A stretch of 64,000 bases of DNA from Pseudomonas fluorescens (GCF_001648775.1 NZ_LVEJ01000001.1:248001-312000), one strand, 5' to 3'; numbered from the stretch's first letter, positions 12,983 to 22,181 are shown. Notes: generated from the letters alone by a model not told the origin. Numbers and translations: made by a program.

Positions 12983-14404
12983 ATGACCCTCTACGTAAAC
13001 CTCGCCGAATTGCTCGGCACGCGCATCGAAAACGGCTTCTATCGTCCCGGTGACCGGCTGCCGTCGGTGCGTGCTCTGAGCGTCGAACACGGGGTCAGCC
13101 TGAGCACGGTGCAGCAGGCTTATCGCGTACTCGAAGACAGCGGCCTGGCCACGCCGAAACCCAAGTCCGGCTACTTTGTCCCGGTCGGCCGCGAGTTGCC
13201 GGAGCTGCCCGCCGTGGGTAGACCGGCGCAACGACCGGTGGAAATTTCGCAATGGGATCAGGTGCTGGAGCTGATTCGCGCGGTGCCGCGCAAGGATGTC
13301 GTGCAACTGGGTCGCGGCATGCCGGACATCAGCTCACCGACCATGAAACCGCTGTTGCGCGGACTGGCGCGAATCAGCCGTCGCCAGGACATGCCCGGTC
13401 TGTATTACGACAACATCCACGGCACCCTCGAACTGCGCGAGCAGATTGCTCGGCTGATGCTCGACTCCGGTTGCCAACTGAGCGCCAGCGATCTGGTCGT
13501 CACCACCGGTTGCCACGAAGCGCTGTCCACCAGCATCCACGCAATCTGCGAGCCGGGCGATATCGTTGCGGTGGACTCGCCAAGTTTTCACGGCGCCATG
13601 CAGACGCTGAAAGGCCTCGGCATGAAAGCCCTGGAAATCCCCACCGACCCGCTCACCGGCATCAGCCTCGAAGCGCTGGAACTGGCGCTGGAACAATGGC
13701 CGATCAAGGTCATCCAGCTCACCCCGAACTGCAACAATCCGCTCGGCTACATCATGCCGGAGTCGCGCAAACGCGCCCTGCTCAACCTCGCGCAGCGCTT
13801 CGACGTGGCGATCATCGAGGACGATGTGTATGGCGAGCTGGCCTACACCTACCCGCGCCCGCGCACGATCAAGTCCTTTGACGAAGATGGCCGCGTGTTG
13901 CTCTGCAGTTCGTTTTCCAAAACCCTGGCGCCGGGGCTGCGGATTGGCTGGGTCGCCCCGGGCCGCTATCTGGAACGGGTGCTGCACATGAAATACATCA
14001 GCACCGGATCGACTGCGCCGCAGCCGCAGATCGCTATAGCCGAATTTCTCAAAGCGGGGCATTTCGAACCGCATTTGCGGCGGATGCGCACGCAATACCA
14101 ACGTAATCGCGACATGATGATCGATTGGGTCACGCGCTATTTCCCGGTGGGTACGCGCGCCAGCCGCCCACAAGGCAGCTTCATGCTTTGGGTCGAATTG
14201 CCGGAGGGCTTCGATACCTTGAAACTGAATCGTGCGCTGCACGACCAAGGCGTACAGATTGCTGTTGGCAGTATCTTTTCCGCTTCGGGCAAGTACCGCA
14301 ATTGCCTGCGCATGAACTACGCTGCCAAACCAACACCGCAAATCGAAGAAGCGGTGCGCAAAGTCGGCGCGACAGCGATCAAACTATTGGCCGCAACCGA
14401 CTGA
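12983..14404 (+). CDS. MocR-type (GntR-aminotransferase) transcriptional regulator
   Basis: 473 residues from MTLYVNLAELLGTRI. The N-terminal GntR winged helix (about 1-70, PSVRALSVEHGVSLSTVQQAY) is fused to a class I aminotransferase domain (about 100-473). The PLP lysine lies in SSFSKTLAPGLRIGW (~312). MocR proteins use PLP as a sensing group. The target is unknown; the divergent DUF1127 gene is the obvious candidate. The start is chosen at the MTLY ATG, since the family begins there and the upstream in-frame region is not conserved-looking. Confidence 0.92.
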   Translation: MTLYVNLAELLGTRIENGFYRPGDRLPSVRALSVEHGVSLSTVQQAYRVLEDSGLATPKPKSGYFVPVGRELPELPAVGRPAQRPVEISQWDQVLELIRAVPRKDVVQLGRGMPDISSPTMKPLLRGLARISRRQDMPGLYYDNIHGTLELREQIARLMLDSGCQLSASDLVVTTGCHEALSTSIHAICEPGDIVAVDSPSFHGAMQTLKGLGMKALEIPTDPLTGISLEALELALEQWPIKVIQLTPNCNNPLGYIMPESRKRALLNLAQRFDVAIIEDDVYGELAYTYPRPRTIKSFDEDGRVLLCSSFSKTLAPGLRIGWVAPGRYLERVLHMKYISTGSTAPQPQIAIAEFLKAGHFEPHLRRMRTQYQRNRDMMIDWVTRYFPVGTRASRPQGSFMLWVELPEGFDTLKLNRALHDQGVQIAVGSIFSASGKYRNCLRMNYAAKPTPQIEEAVRKVGATAIKLLAATD

Positions 14405-14464
14405 CCTTTCTGCAGAGCCCAGCGTCCATATGCCGACCCTTGCCGCCAATCGGAACGATCCTAC

Positions 14465-16033
14465 GTGAGCTTCAGACAGTCCCTCCCCGCTCTGCTGTTA
14501 CTCGCCTCGTTCCTGAGTGGTTGTGCCACCCTCGACGTGCCGCGCGAACCCAGCCAGGCATTGCCCGCGTCCGACTCCAGCTTCGGCCGGTCGATCCAGG
14601 CCCAAGCGGCGCCTTATCAGGGCCGCTCGGGTTTTCGCCTGCTGTCCAACAGCAGTGAAGCGTTTACCGCGCGCGCCGAACTGATCCGCAACGCCCAGAC
14701 GAGCCTCGATCTGCAGTACTACATCGTCCACGACGGCATCAGCACGCGGATGCTGGTCGAGGAACTGCTCAAGGCTGCCGACCGGGGGGTGCGCGTGCGC
14801 ATCCTGCTCGACGACACCACCAGCGATGGCCTCGACCAGATCATCGCCACCCTGGCGGCGCATCCGCAGATCCAGATTCGCCTGTTCAACCCTCTGCATC
14901 TGGGCCGCAGCACTGGCGTCACCCGCGCGGCGGGGCGCTTGTTCAATCTGTCGCTGCAACACCGACGCATGCACAACAAACTGTGGCTGGCCGACAACAG
15001 CGCGGCCATCGTCGGCGGGCGCAATCTGGGTGACGAATATTTCGATGCCGAGCCGAACCTGAATTTCACCGACATCGACATGCTCAGCGTCGGGCCGGTC
15101 GCCGAGCAGCTCGGGCACAGTTTCGACCAGTACTGGAACAGCGCGCTGAGCAAGCCGATCGACGAATTCCTCTCCAGCAAACCGAGCGCCAAGGATCTAC
15201 AGAACACCCGCACACGACTGGAAGAGTCGCTGGACGCCACCCGCCAACAGAACCACGCGCTGTATCAACAGTTGATGACCTTCAAGACTGCGCCGCGCAT
15301 GGATATCTGGCGCAAAGAGCTGATCTGGGCATGGAATCAGGCGTTGTGGGATGCGCCAAGCAAAGTGTTGGCTAAGGGTGAGCCGGACTCGCAATTGCTG
15401 CTGACCACGCAACTGGCACCCGAACTGAGAGGCGTGAGCAAAGAGCTGGTGATGATTTCGGCGTACTTCGTGCCGGGCCAACCGGGACTGGTCTATCTGA
15501 CCGGGCGTGCCGATGCCGGTGTATCCGTGAGCCTTTTGACCAATTCGCTGGAAGCCACCGACGTGCCGGCCGTGCACGGCGGGTACGCGCCGTATCGCAA
15601 AGCCTTGTTGGAACATGGTGTGAAGCTGTATGAACTGCGGCGCCAGCCTGGGGATAACTATGGCAGCGGTCCGCACGTGTTTTACAGCAAGTCGTTCCGC
15701 GGCTCGGATTCGAGCTTGCACAGCAAGGCGATGATTTTCGATCGCCAGAAGTCGTTTATCGGCTCGTTCAACTTCGACCCGCGCTCGGTGCTCTGGAACA
15801 CCGAAGTCGGGGTGTTGGTCGACAGCCCGGAACTGGCCGAGCATGTGCGCGAACTGGCTTTGCAAGGTATGGCGCCGGCGTTGAGTTATCAGGCGAAATT
15901 GCAGGATGGCCAGATTGTCTGGGTCACCGAAGACAATGGCCAGATGCATACGCTAACCAAAGAGCCGGGGAGTTGGTGGCGACGGTTCAATGCGTGGTTC
16001 AGCACCACTGTCGGCCTTGAGCGGATGCTGTGA
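14465..16033 (+). CDS. Phospholipase D-family lipoprotein (cardiolipin synthase-like)
   Basis: 522 residues with a GTG start. The signal peptide ends in lipobox LSGC (cysteine 20), so a membrane-anchored lipoprotein is predicted. Two HKD motifs are intact: HNKLWLADN (~168) followed by GGRNLGDEYF, and HSKAMIFDR (~418) followed by GSFNFDPRS. This two-domain layout matches PLD phosphodiesterases of the ClsC/YmdC group. It could act in cardiolipin synthesis or phospholipid remodelling at the periplasmic face; substrate not determinable. Confidence 0.9.
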   Translation: MSFRQSLPALLLLASFLSGCATLDVPREPSQALPASDSSFGRSIQAQAAPYQGRSGFRLLSNSSEAFTARAELIRNAQTSLDLQYYIVHDGISTRMLVEELLKAADRGVRVRILLDDTTSDGLDQIIATLAAHPQIQIRLFNPLHLGRSTGVTRAAGRLFNLSLQHRRMHNKLWLADNSAAIVGGRNLGDEYFDAEPNLNFTDIDMLSVGPVAEQLGHSFDQYWNSALSKPIDEFLSSKPSAKDLQNTRTRLEESLDATRQQNHALYQQLMTFKTAPRMDIWRKELIWAWNQALWDAPSKVLAKGEPDSQLLLTTQLAPELRGVSKELVMISAYFVPGQPGLVYLTGRADAGVSVSLLTNSLEATDVPAVHGGYAPYRKALLEHGVKLYELRRQPGDNYGSGPHVFYSKSFRGSDSSLHSKAMIFDRQKSFIGSFNFDPRSVLWNTEVGVLVDSPELAEHVRELALQGMAPALSYQAKLQDGQIVWVTEDNGQMHTLTKEPGSWWRRFNAWFSTTVGLERML

Positions 16034-16048
16034 GCAAATAGAGTCTGA

Positions 16049-16081
16049 CTGTGGCGAGGGAGCTTGCTCCCTCGCCACAGG
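16049..16081. repeat. Perfect palindromic repeat downstream of the PLD gene
   Basis: A 33-base near-perfect palindrome, CTGTGGCGAGGGAGC and its complement around a TTGCT-type centre. It is a short REP-like family separate from the REPINs. It sits between convergent genes and can form a strong hairpin without a T-run. Confidence 0.85.
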
Positions 16082-16092
16082 TCATCACTCAG

Positions 16093-16116
16093 TTCAGGTT
16101 CAGGTTCAGGTTCAGG
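16093..16116. repeat. Tandem TTCAGG hexamer, four copies
   Basis: Four exact TTCAGG units, then two imperfect ones overlapping the 3' end of the MFS gene (stop complement at 16117). Seen directly; possible replication-slippage site. Confidence 0.9.
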
Positions 16117-17262
16117 TCAGGCAGGTTCGGCCACAGTGCCAAATGCACCTTGCCGCATCAGTAAAATCACCAAACCAAATGCCCCAATCGCCATCAACAA
16201 CGGCAATGCATGCCCGCTGATCCACTGACTGCCCGCCCCCGCCGCCAGCGGCCCGATCAGACAGCCTACGCCCCACAGTTGCGCGATGTGCGCATTGGCA
16301 CGCACCAGCGCATCGTCGCGATAACGCTCGCCAATCAAAATCAGCGACAGCGTAAACAAACCACCAGCACTCGCTCCGAACAGCACCCACAACGGCCAGA
16401 TCAGCAGCGTATCGAGCAACAGCGGAATCGCCAGGCTCGACAGCATCAACACCACCGCACAACCCGCGAACAACGTACGTCGCGACAGATAATCGGCCAG
16501 TGCTCCAATCGGCAGTTGCAGCAACGCATCCCCGACCACCACGGTACTGACCATCGCCAAGGCGATCTCGGCAGTGAAGCCCTGTTGCAGGCAATACACC
16601 GGTAGCAACGTCAGGATCATCGCCTCGAACGCGGCGAACAACGACACCGCCCAGGCAATCGCCGGCAGCTCGCGGGCGAAGCCCCACAACTCGCGGAACG
16701 TGACGCTGCTGGCCTCACTGCTCGGCGCACCGCTGCGGCCCAGTAACAGCAGAGGCGACACCAGCAGCAAAGCGACACCGACCCAGAAACCGTAATCATG
16801 CTCGGTACCCAGTGCCCCCAGCAGCAACGGCCCAGACAGTTGGCTCAAGGCATAACTGCTGCCATACAGCGCCACCAGGCGTCCGCGCCAGTTTTCGACC
16901 ACCAGTTGATTGATCCAGCTTTCACCGAGGATGAACACGATGGTCAGGATCACGCCGATCATCAGGCGCAGCACCAGCCAGATCGGGTAACTCGGCAACA
17001 GCGCCAACAAGCCGATCGACAACGCCCCGGCCCACAGGCACAGGCGCATCAGGTTCGCCGTGCCGAAACGTGCCGCCAGATGGCTGGAAATCTTCGCGCC
17101 CAACAACACGCCAATCGCTGGCATTGCTGCCATCACGCCGATGGCGAAGGCGCCGTACCCCCAACCCTCCAGACGCAATGACACCAACGGCATGCTGACC
17201 CCCAGGGCCAGGCCGACACTCAAGACAGACGCCAACACGGCGAAATACGTCGCCCACCGCAT
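16117..17262 (-). CDS. MFS transporter
   Basis: 381 residues with about 12 hydrophobic segments and a major-facilitator layout similar to the YcaD/UMF2 group. There is a G-rich first loop (GVLLGAKISSHLAARFG, ~52-68) and a second-half repeat GDALLQLPIGALADYLSRR (~235). AGGAGCGTGGAAC precedes the ATG. An inner-membrane carrier with unknown substrate. Its C-terminal end abuts a tandem hexamer repeat. Confidence 0.88.
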   Translation of the reverse strand: MRWATYFAVLASVLSVGLALGVSMPLVSLRLEGWGYGAFAIGVMAAMPAIGVLLGAKISSHLAARFGTANLMRLCLWAGALSIGLLALLPSYPIWLVLRLMIGVILTIVFILGESWINQLVVENWRGRLVALYGSSYALSQLSGPLLLGALGTEHDYGFWVGVALLLVSPLLLLGRSGAPSSEASSVTFRELWGFARELPAIAWAVSLFAAFEAMILTLLPVYCLQQGFTAEIALAMVSTVVVGDALLQLPIGALADYLSRRTLFAGCAVVLMLSSLAIPLLLDTLLIWPLWVLFGASAGGLFTLSLILIGERYRDDALVRANAHIAQLWGVGCLIGPLAAGAGSQWISGHALPLLMAIGAFGLVILLMRQGAFGTVAEPA

Positions 17263-17306
17263 GTTCCACGCTCCTGTGGATTATTTTTATGTGCACCACA
17301 AAACCA

Positions 17307-17398
17307 CTGTGGGAGCGAGCTTGCTCGCGAATACGGTTTCACATTCAGCAGATTTGCTGACTGATACACCGCCTTCGCGAGCAAGCTCGCTCCCACAG
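17307..17398. repeat. REPIN 4, TT flavour
   Basis: Outer ends CTGTGGGA/TCCCACAG, both arms with GAGCTTGCTCG (TT). It lies between the aldehyde dehydrogenase gene end and the MFS gene start, both leftward. Confidence 0.95.
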
Positions 17399-17416
17399 GG
17401 GATCTCTGTCTGGTTT

Positions 17417-17441
17417 GGGAGCCTGATTGAATCAGGCTCCC
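17417..17441 (-). terminator. Hairpin downstream of the aldehyde dehydrogenase gene
   Basis: GGGAGCCTGATT pairs with its inverted copy GAATCAGGCTCCC, giving an 11-12 bp stem 10 bases past the leftward stop. No T-run follows, so it may stabilise mRNA ends rather than terminate. Confidence 0.5.
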
Positions 17442-17450
17442 CTCAGCGGC

Positions 17451-18944
17451 TTACAGCTTGATCCACGTCGCTTTCAGCTCGGTGTACTTGTCGAACGCGT
17501 GCAGCGATTTATCGCGGCCGTTGCCCGACTGCTTGAAACCGCCGAACGGCGCGGTCATGTCGCCGCCATCGTACTGATTGACCCACACGCTACCCGCGCG
17601 CAGTGCCTTGGCGGTCAGGTGCGCCTTGGAGATGTCTTGGGTCCAGACTGCTGCGGCCAGACCGTACGGCGTGTCGTTGGCGATCTGGATCGCTTCTTCA
17701 GCGGTGTCAAAAGCGATCACCGACAGCACCGGGCCGAAGATCTCTTCCTGAGCGATCTTCATCGCGTTGCTCACGCCGTCGAAAATCGTCGGTTCAACGT
17801 AGGTGCCACCGGTTTCCTGAAGAATGCGTTTACCGCCAGCCACCAGTTTCGCGCCATCGCTATGACCGGACTCGATGTACGACAGCACGGTGTTCATTTG
17901 CTGGGTATCGACCAGCGCACCGACGTTGGTGGCCGGATCCAGCGGGTTGCCCGGCTTCCAGGTTTTCAGCGCCTCAATCACCATCGGCAGGAATGTGTCC
18001 TTGATCGAACGCTCGACCAACAGACGCGAGCCGGCGGTGCAGACTTCGCCCTGGTTGAAGGCGATGGCGCTGGCAGCGGATTCGGCTGCAGCTTGCAGAT
18101 CCGGCGCATCGGCAAAGACGATGTTCGGGCTCTTGCCACCGGCTTCGAGCCAGACGCGTTTCATGTTCGATTCGCCGGAGTAGATCATCAGTTGCTTGGC
18201 GATCTTGGTCGAACCGGTGAACACCAGCGTATCGACATCGTTGTGCAGGGCCAGTGCCTTGCCAACGGTGTGACCATAACCCGGCAGCACGTTGAGCACG
18301 CCTTTCGGAATACCGGCTTCAACGGCCAGCGCAGCGATGCGGATAGCGGTCAGCGGGGATTTTTCCGACGGTTTGAGGATCACCGAGTTACCGGTCGACA
18401 GCGCCGGGCCGAGTTTCCAGCAGGCCATCATCAGCGGGAAGTTCCACGGCACGATGGCGCCGACCACGCCCACGGGCTCGCGGGTTACCAGACCGAGCTG
18501 ATCGTGCGGCGTAGCGGCGACTTCGTCGTAGATCTTGTCGATCGCTTCGCCGCTCCAGCTCAGCGCTTGCGCCGCGCCGGGAACGTCGATGTACAGCGAA
18601 TCGCTGATCGGCTTGCCCATGTCGAGCGTTTCGAGCAGAGCCAGTTCTTCGGCGTGCTGCTTGAGCAGGCCGGCAAAACGGATCATGGTGGCTTTGCGTT
18701 TGGTCGGTGCCAGGCGCGACCACACGCCGGAATTGAACGTGGCGCGGGCGTTTTCCACGGCGCGCTGAGCGTCGGCGGCGTCACAGCTGGCAATCTTGCC
18801 GAGCAGACGGCCATCGACCGGGCTGATGCATTCGAAGGTCTCGCCGGAGACCGCGTCGGTGTATTCGCCGTTGAGGTAAGCGCGGCCTTCGATCTTCAGG
18901 TCGCGGGCGCGTTGTTCCCAGTCGGCACGAGTCAGGGTGGTCAT
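17451..18944 (-). CDS. kauB: Aldehyde dehydrogenase, KauB/PauC-type
   Basis: 497 residues, the family's standard length. NAD-binding FTGSTKIAKQ, general-base glutamate in LEAGGKSPNIVF (~265) and catalytic cysteine in NQGEVCTAGSR (~301) are all present. It is closest in layout to KauB/PauC and PuuC, which oxidise 4-guanidinobutyraldehyde or gamma-glutamyl-aminobutyraldehyde in arginine and polyamine catabolism. GAGGAGG lies before the ATG. A cupin gene diverges 237 bases away. The exact substrate is inferred. Confidence 0.9.
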   Translation of the reverse strand: MTTLTRADWEQRARDLKIEGRAYLNGEYTDAVSGETFECISPVDGRLLGKIASCDAADAQRAVENARATFNSGVWSRLAPTKRKATMIRFAGLLKQHAEELALLETLDMGKPISDSLYIDVPGAAQALSWSGEAIDKIYDEVAATPHDQLGLVTREPVGVVGAIVPWNFPLMMACWKLGPALSTGNSVILKPSEKSPLTAIRIAALAVEAGIPKGVLNVLPGYGHTVGKALALHNDVDTLVFTGSTKIAKQLMIYSGESNMKRVWLEAGGKSPNIVFADAPDLQAAAESAASAIAFNQGEVCTAGSRLLVERSIKDTFLPMVIEALKTWKPGNPLDPATNVGALVDTQQMNTVLSYIESGHSDGAKLVAGGKRILQETGGTYVEPTIFDGVSNAMKIAQEEIFGPVLSVIAFDTAEEAIQIANDTPYGLAAAVWTQDISKAHLTAKALRAGSVWVNQYDGGDMTAPFGGFKQSGNGRDKSLHAFDKYTELKATWIKL

Positions 18945-19174
18945 TTAAGTGTCCTCCTCTTGTTGAATACGAGCGCCGCGCGATCTTCGCCAGCGTCCTC
19001 AAAAATTCTGCCCGGCCAGCCTGCATTTCGGCCCATGGCACCCGCCACCCTAAACCAGCGGCCGGGGTTGTTTCAATATATTTGACATAAGCGCGCTATA
19101 CGGCCTTGCGGTGTTCATTTTAATAAACATAGACTTTCGCCCATTCCAACCATCGCGCCGTCATCACGGGAGAA

Positions 19175-19182
19175 AACAACAA
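19175..19182 (+). promoter_or_regulatory. Candidate Hfq/Crc CA motif on the cupin start codon
   Basis: AACAACAA matches the AAnAAnAA target of Pseudomonas Hfq/Crc, and its last A is the first base of the cupin ATG. GGGAG lies just before it. Binding would block translation during catabolite repression. Motif seen; function inferred. Confidence 0.4.
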
Positions 19183-19544
19183 TGAACATCCAGAACGTCG
19201 TCGACATCAGCCTGACCAGCAGCGAAGCCGAGCGCTATCGCCCGGACCCGGCCAAAGTGCTCAAGGGCGATCCGGAACAAGCGGTGTTTCATCAATATGA
19301 AAGCCCTTGTGGGCAGATGGGCGTCGGCGTTTGGGAAGGTGCAGTCGGACAGTGGACGGTGAATTACACCGAGCATGAGTACTGCGAAATTTTGCAGGGC
19401 GTTTCGGTGCTGCGTGACAGCGATGGCAATGCCAAGACCTTGCGTGTTGGCGACCGGTTTGTGATTCCGGCGGGGTTTCGTGGGACCTGGGAAGTGCTGG
19501 AGGCTTGCCGCAAGGTCTATGTGATCTTTGAACAGAAGGCTTAA
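19182..19544 (+). CDS. Cupin domain-containing protein
   Basis: 120 residues; single small beta-barrel of the DUF861/cupin_3 type, with WTVNYTEHEYCEILQGVSVL and VGDRFVIPAGFRGTWEV as the two cupin blocks. Such proteins often accompany polyamine and amino-acid catabolic genes in Pseudomonas. The divergent aldehyde dehydrogenase suggests this. Enzymatic role unknown. Confidence 0.88.
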   Translation: MNIQNVVDISLTSSEAERYRPDPAKVLKGDPEQAVFHQYESPCGQMGVGVWEGAVGQWTVNYTEHEYCEILQGVSVLRDSDGNAKTLRVGDRFVIPAGFRGTWEVLEACRKVYVIFEQKA

Positions 19545-19570
19545 GGATTTTCCCTGATCTTACCGGCGCC

Positions 19571-19634
19571 TTCGCGAGCAGGCTCGCTCCCACATTGAAC
19601 CGTATTCCATTGTGGGAGCGAGCCTGCTCGCGAA
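19571..19634. repeat. REPIN 5, CC flavour, opposite orientation
   Basis: Outer ends TTCGCGAGC, inner TCCCACA/TGTGGGA with a ~18-base centre; both arms CC. Between the convergent cupin gene and rpmG. Confidence 0.95.
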
Positions 19635-19670
19635 GGGGCCAGAACAGGAAACACAAAATCCGAAACAACA

Positions 19671-19706
19671 AAAAAGGCCCGTATCGTGAGATACGGGCCT
19701 TTTTTG
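19671..19706. terminator. Bidirectional terminator downstream of rpmG
   Basis: Stem GGCCCGTATC / GATACGGGCC around a GTGA loop, flanked by A6 and T7 runs. It terminates the leftward rpmB-rpmG operon and possibly the rightward cupin transcript. Confidence 0.93.
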
Positions 19707-19724
19707 TAAGTCGGGAAAAATCAA

Positions 19725-19880
19725 TTACTTGATTTTGCCTTCCTTGTAGATCACGTGCTTGCGAACAACCGGATCATATTTCTTGATCTCGATTTTGTCC
19801 GGGGTAGTACGCTTGTTCTTGTCGGTAGTGTAGAAGTGACCAGTACCGGCGCTCGAGATCAAACGAATCAATTCACGCAT
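19725..19880 (-). CDS. rpmG: 50S ribosomal protein L33
   Basis: 51 residues, [19 protein letters not shown] at the start and ending [11 protein letters not shown], the standard L33 length. It lacks the CxxC zinc pairs, so is of the zinc-free type. It follows rpmB by 11 bases in one operon. Confidence 0.97.
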   Translation of the reverse strand: MRELIRLISSAGTGHFYTTDKNKRTTPDKIEIKKYDPVVRKHVIYKEGKIK

Positions 19881-19891
19881 GATTAGCTCCC

Positions 19892-20125
19892 TTAAATCTT
19901 GCCATCGCGGCGAAGTTCGGCGAGCACGACAGTGATGCCACGCTTGTCGATGATACGCATGCCTTTGGCAGATACGCGCAGACGCACAAAACGTTTCTCT
20001 TCTTCAACCCAGAAGCGGTGATGCTGCAGGTTCGGCAGGAAACGACGACGGGTTTTGTTGTTTGCGTGGGAAATGTTATTCCCAGTCACCGGACCCTTAC
20101 CGGTAACTTGACATACTCTCGACAT
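19892..20125 (-). CDS. rpmB: 50S ribosomal protein L28
   Basis: 77 residues; [17 protein letters not shown] start and [12 protein letters not shown] block are diagnostic of L28. First gene of rpmB-rpmG. Upstream, a GGCGCC-A-GGCGCC palindrome-like element (20192-20204) lies in the leader. Confidence 0.97.
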   Translation of the reverse strand: MSRVCQVTGKGPVTGNNISHANNKTRRRFLPNLQHHRFWVEEEKRFVRLRVSAKGMRIIDKRGITVVLAELRRDGKI

Positions 20126-20573
20126 GCCTCAGCCCTCTAAAACCACATGCCCAACCCGGCATGGGTTGGCCGCTTAATCTCTCAGTCATTTGGCGCCAGG
20201 CGCCGCGTTTCTTTAGAGGTCTTACCGGCTACACCTACAGTGAAGGAACCGGGCCCCTAGAAAAGAGCGCTGCTTTATACCAGAAAGACCGGGGTGCAAC
20301 AACATTCGGTGTGCAATCAATCGCTAAAAAGGCACTTTTTCGGCCTGCGAACGCTTTGGATAAAGGCCGGCATCGATTTTTACCACTCGTCGCAGAAAAT
20401 CGACTGCGCGGGGGTTTCAGACTTTTTGCGGCACGCCGCGGTCTGAAAAACCGCTGTCACTGTGCCCTGAAAATGCAAAAAGGGGATAGTCATTTGTAAT
20501 CCAGCCCTCTAGGGTAGGCCTTTTCCAGACTGCACTTGCAGATGGGCCTTCGATCTGTAAAAGGAAACCGACC
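20126..20573. other. Long intergenic region, rpmB / peptide-binding gene
   Basis: 448 bases without a convincing gene. It holds the rpmB leader with the GGCGCC repeat at 20192-20204, and a nested hairpin at 20415-20448 (TTTCAGAC/GTCTGAAA enclosing GCGGC/GCCGC). A 112-codon open frame at 20161-20499 has no recognisable features and crosses both elements, so it is not called. Confidence 0.6.
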
Positions 20574-22160
20574 ATGCGCCTCGCTGCCCTACCCCTGTTG
20601 CTCGCCCCGCTCCTGCTGAGCCCATTGGCCCAGGCCGCCGCGCTGAGCGTCTGCACCGAGGCCAGCCCGGAAGGGTTCGACGTGGTGCAGTACAACTCGT
20701 TGACCACCACCAACGCCTCGGCCGACGTGCTGATGAACCGTCTGGTGGATTTCGACACCGCCAGCGGCAAAGTCGTGCCGAGCCTCGCCGACAGCTGGGA
20801 AGTCAGCACCGATGGCCTGACTTATGTATTCAAGCTGCGCCCACAGGTGAAGTTTCATACCACTGAATATTTCAAACCCAGCCGTGAGCTGACTGCCGAA
20901 GACGTCAAATTCAGTTTCGACCGCATGCTCGACCCGGCCAACCCGTGGCACAAGGTCGCTCAAAGCGGCTTCCCGCACGCGCAATCGATGCAGTTGCCTG
21001 CACTGATCAAGAAGATTGACGCGCTTGATCCGCTGACCGTGCGCTTCACCCTTGATCACCCGGACTCGACGTTCCTGGCCACCCTGAGCATGGGCTTTGC
21101 CTCGATCTATTCCGCCGAATACGCCGACAAATTGATGAAGGCCGGCGCGACCGACAAACTCAACAGCCAGCCGATCGGCACCGGTCCATTCGTTTTCACC
21201 CGCTTCCAGAAAGACGCAGCGATCCGCTACAAGGCCAACCCGGATTACTTCGGCGGCAAGCCTGCGGTCGATCCGTTGATTTTCGCCATCACACCGGACG
21301 CCAACGTGCGCCTGCAGAAACTGCGGCGCAACGAATGCCAGATCGCCCTGTCGCCAAAACCACTCGACGTACAGGCCGCGCTGAAAGAACCGACGTTGAA
21401 AGTCGAAAAGACTGACGCGTTCATGACCGCTTTCGTCGGCATCAACAGCCAGCATCCGCCGCTGGACAAGCCGGAAGTGCGCCAGGCGATCAACCTCGCC
21501 TTCGACAAGGCCAACTACATCAAAGCCGTATTCGAAGACACCGCCGAAGCCGCCAACGGCCCGTATCCGCCGAACACCTGGAGCTACGCGAAGAACTTGC
21601 CGGGTTATCCACACGATGTGGCAAAGGCCAAGGCACTGATGGCCAAGGCCGGTTTGAAGGACGGTTTCCAGACCACCATCTGGACGCGTCCGTCGGGCAG
21701 CCTGCTCAACCCGAATCCAAGCCTCGGCGCGCAACTGCTGCAATCGGATCTGGCGGAAATCGGCATTCAGGCGGAAATCCGCGTGATCGAGTGGGGCGAA
21801 CTGATTCGCCGGGCCAAGGCCGGCGAGCATGACCTGCTGTTCATGGGTTGGGCCGGTGACAACGGCGACCCGGACAACTTCCTCACGCCGCAGTTTTCCT
21901 GCGCCGCGGTCAAGTCCGGCACCAACTTCGCCCGCTACTGCAACGCGGATCTGGACAAGCTGATCAGCGCCGGCAAAACCACCAGCGAGCAAGGCGTGCG
22001 CACCAAGCTGTATGAGCAGGCGCAAGCGCAGATTCAGCAGCAAGCGTTGTGGCTGCCGCTGGCGCACCCGACTGCCTATGCACTGACGCGTAAAGACGTG
22101 CAGGGTTATTCGGTAAGCCCGTTCGGCCGCCAGGACTATTCCAAGGTCAACCTCAAATAA
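20574..22160 (+). CDS. Periplasmic peptide-binding protein of an ABC importer (DppA-like)
   Basis: 528 residues; signal peptide cleaved after LLLSPLAQAA. SBP_bac_5 family features include YNSLTTTNASADVLMNRLVDFD, DVKFSFDRMLDPANPWH and a C-terminal GDNGDPDNFLTPQFSC, all typical of DppA-type dipeptide binders. AAAGGAAACCGACC precedes the ATG. No permease or ATPase genes adjoin, so it must work with a transporter encoded elsewhere. Confidence 0.93.
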   Translation: MRLAALPLLLAPLLLSPLAQAAALSVCTEASPEGFDVVQYNSLTTTNASADVLMNRLVDFDTASGKVVPSLADSWEVSTDGLTYVFKLRPQVKFHTTEYFKPSRELTAEDVKFSFDRMLDPANPWHKVAQSGFPHAQSMQLPALIKKIDALDPLTVRFTLDHPDSTFLATLSMGFASIYSAEYADKLMKAGATDKLNSQPIGTGPFVFTRFQKDAAIRYKANPDYFGGKPAVDPLIFAITPDANVRLQKLRRNECQIALSPKPLDVQAALKEPTLKVEKTDAFMTAFVGINSQHPPLDKPEVRQAINLAFDKANYIKAVFEDTAEAANGPYPPNTWSYAKNLPGYPHDVAKAKALMAKAGLKDGFQTTIWTRPSGSLLNPNPSLGAQLLQSDLAEIGIQAEIRVIEWGELIRRAKAGEHDLLFMGWAGDNGDPDNFLTPQFSCAAVKSGTNFARYCNADLDKLISAGKTTSEQGVRTKLYEQAQAQIQQQALWLPLAHPTAYALTRKDVQGYSVSPFGRQDYSKVNLK

Positions 22161-22181
22161 CCTTGCTTGCATAGTTCCCAA

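Noticed and set aside
17427..19085. 552-codon rightward frame opposite the aldehyde dehydrogenase
   Set aside because: Shadow of kauB, whose catalytic Cys and Glu blocks are intact.
20161..20499. 112-codon frame between rpmB and the peptide-binding gene
   Set aside because: No ribosome site or family look, and it crosses the rpmB leader and a hairpin.
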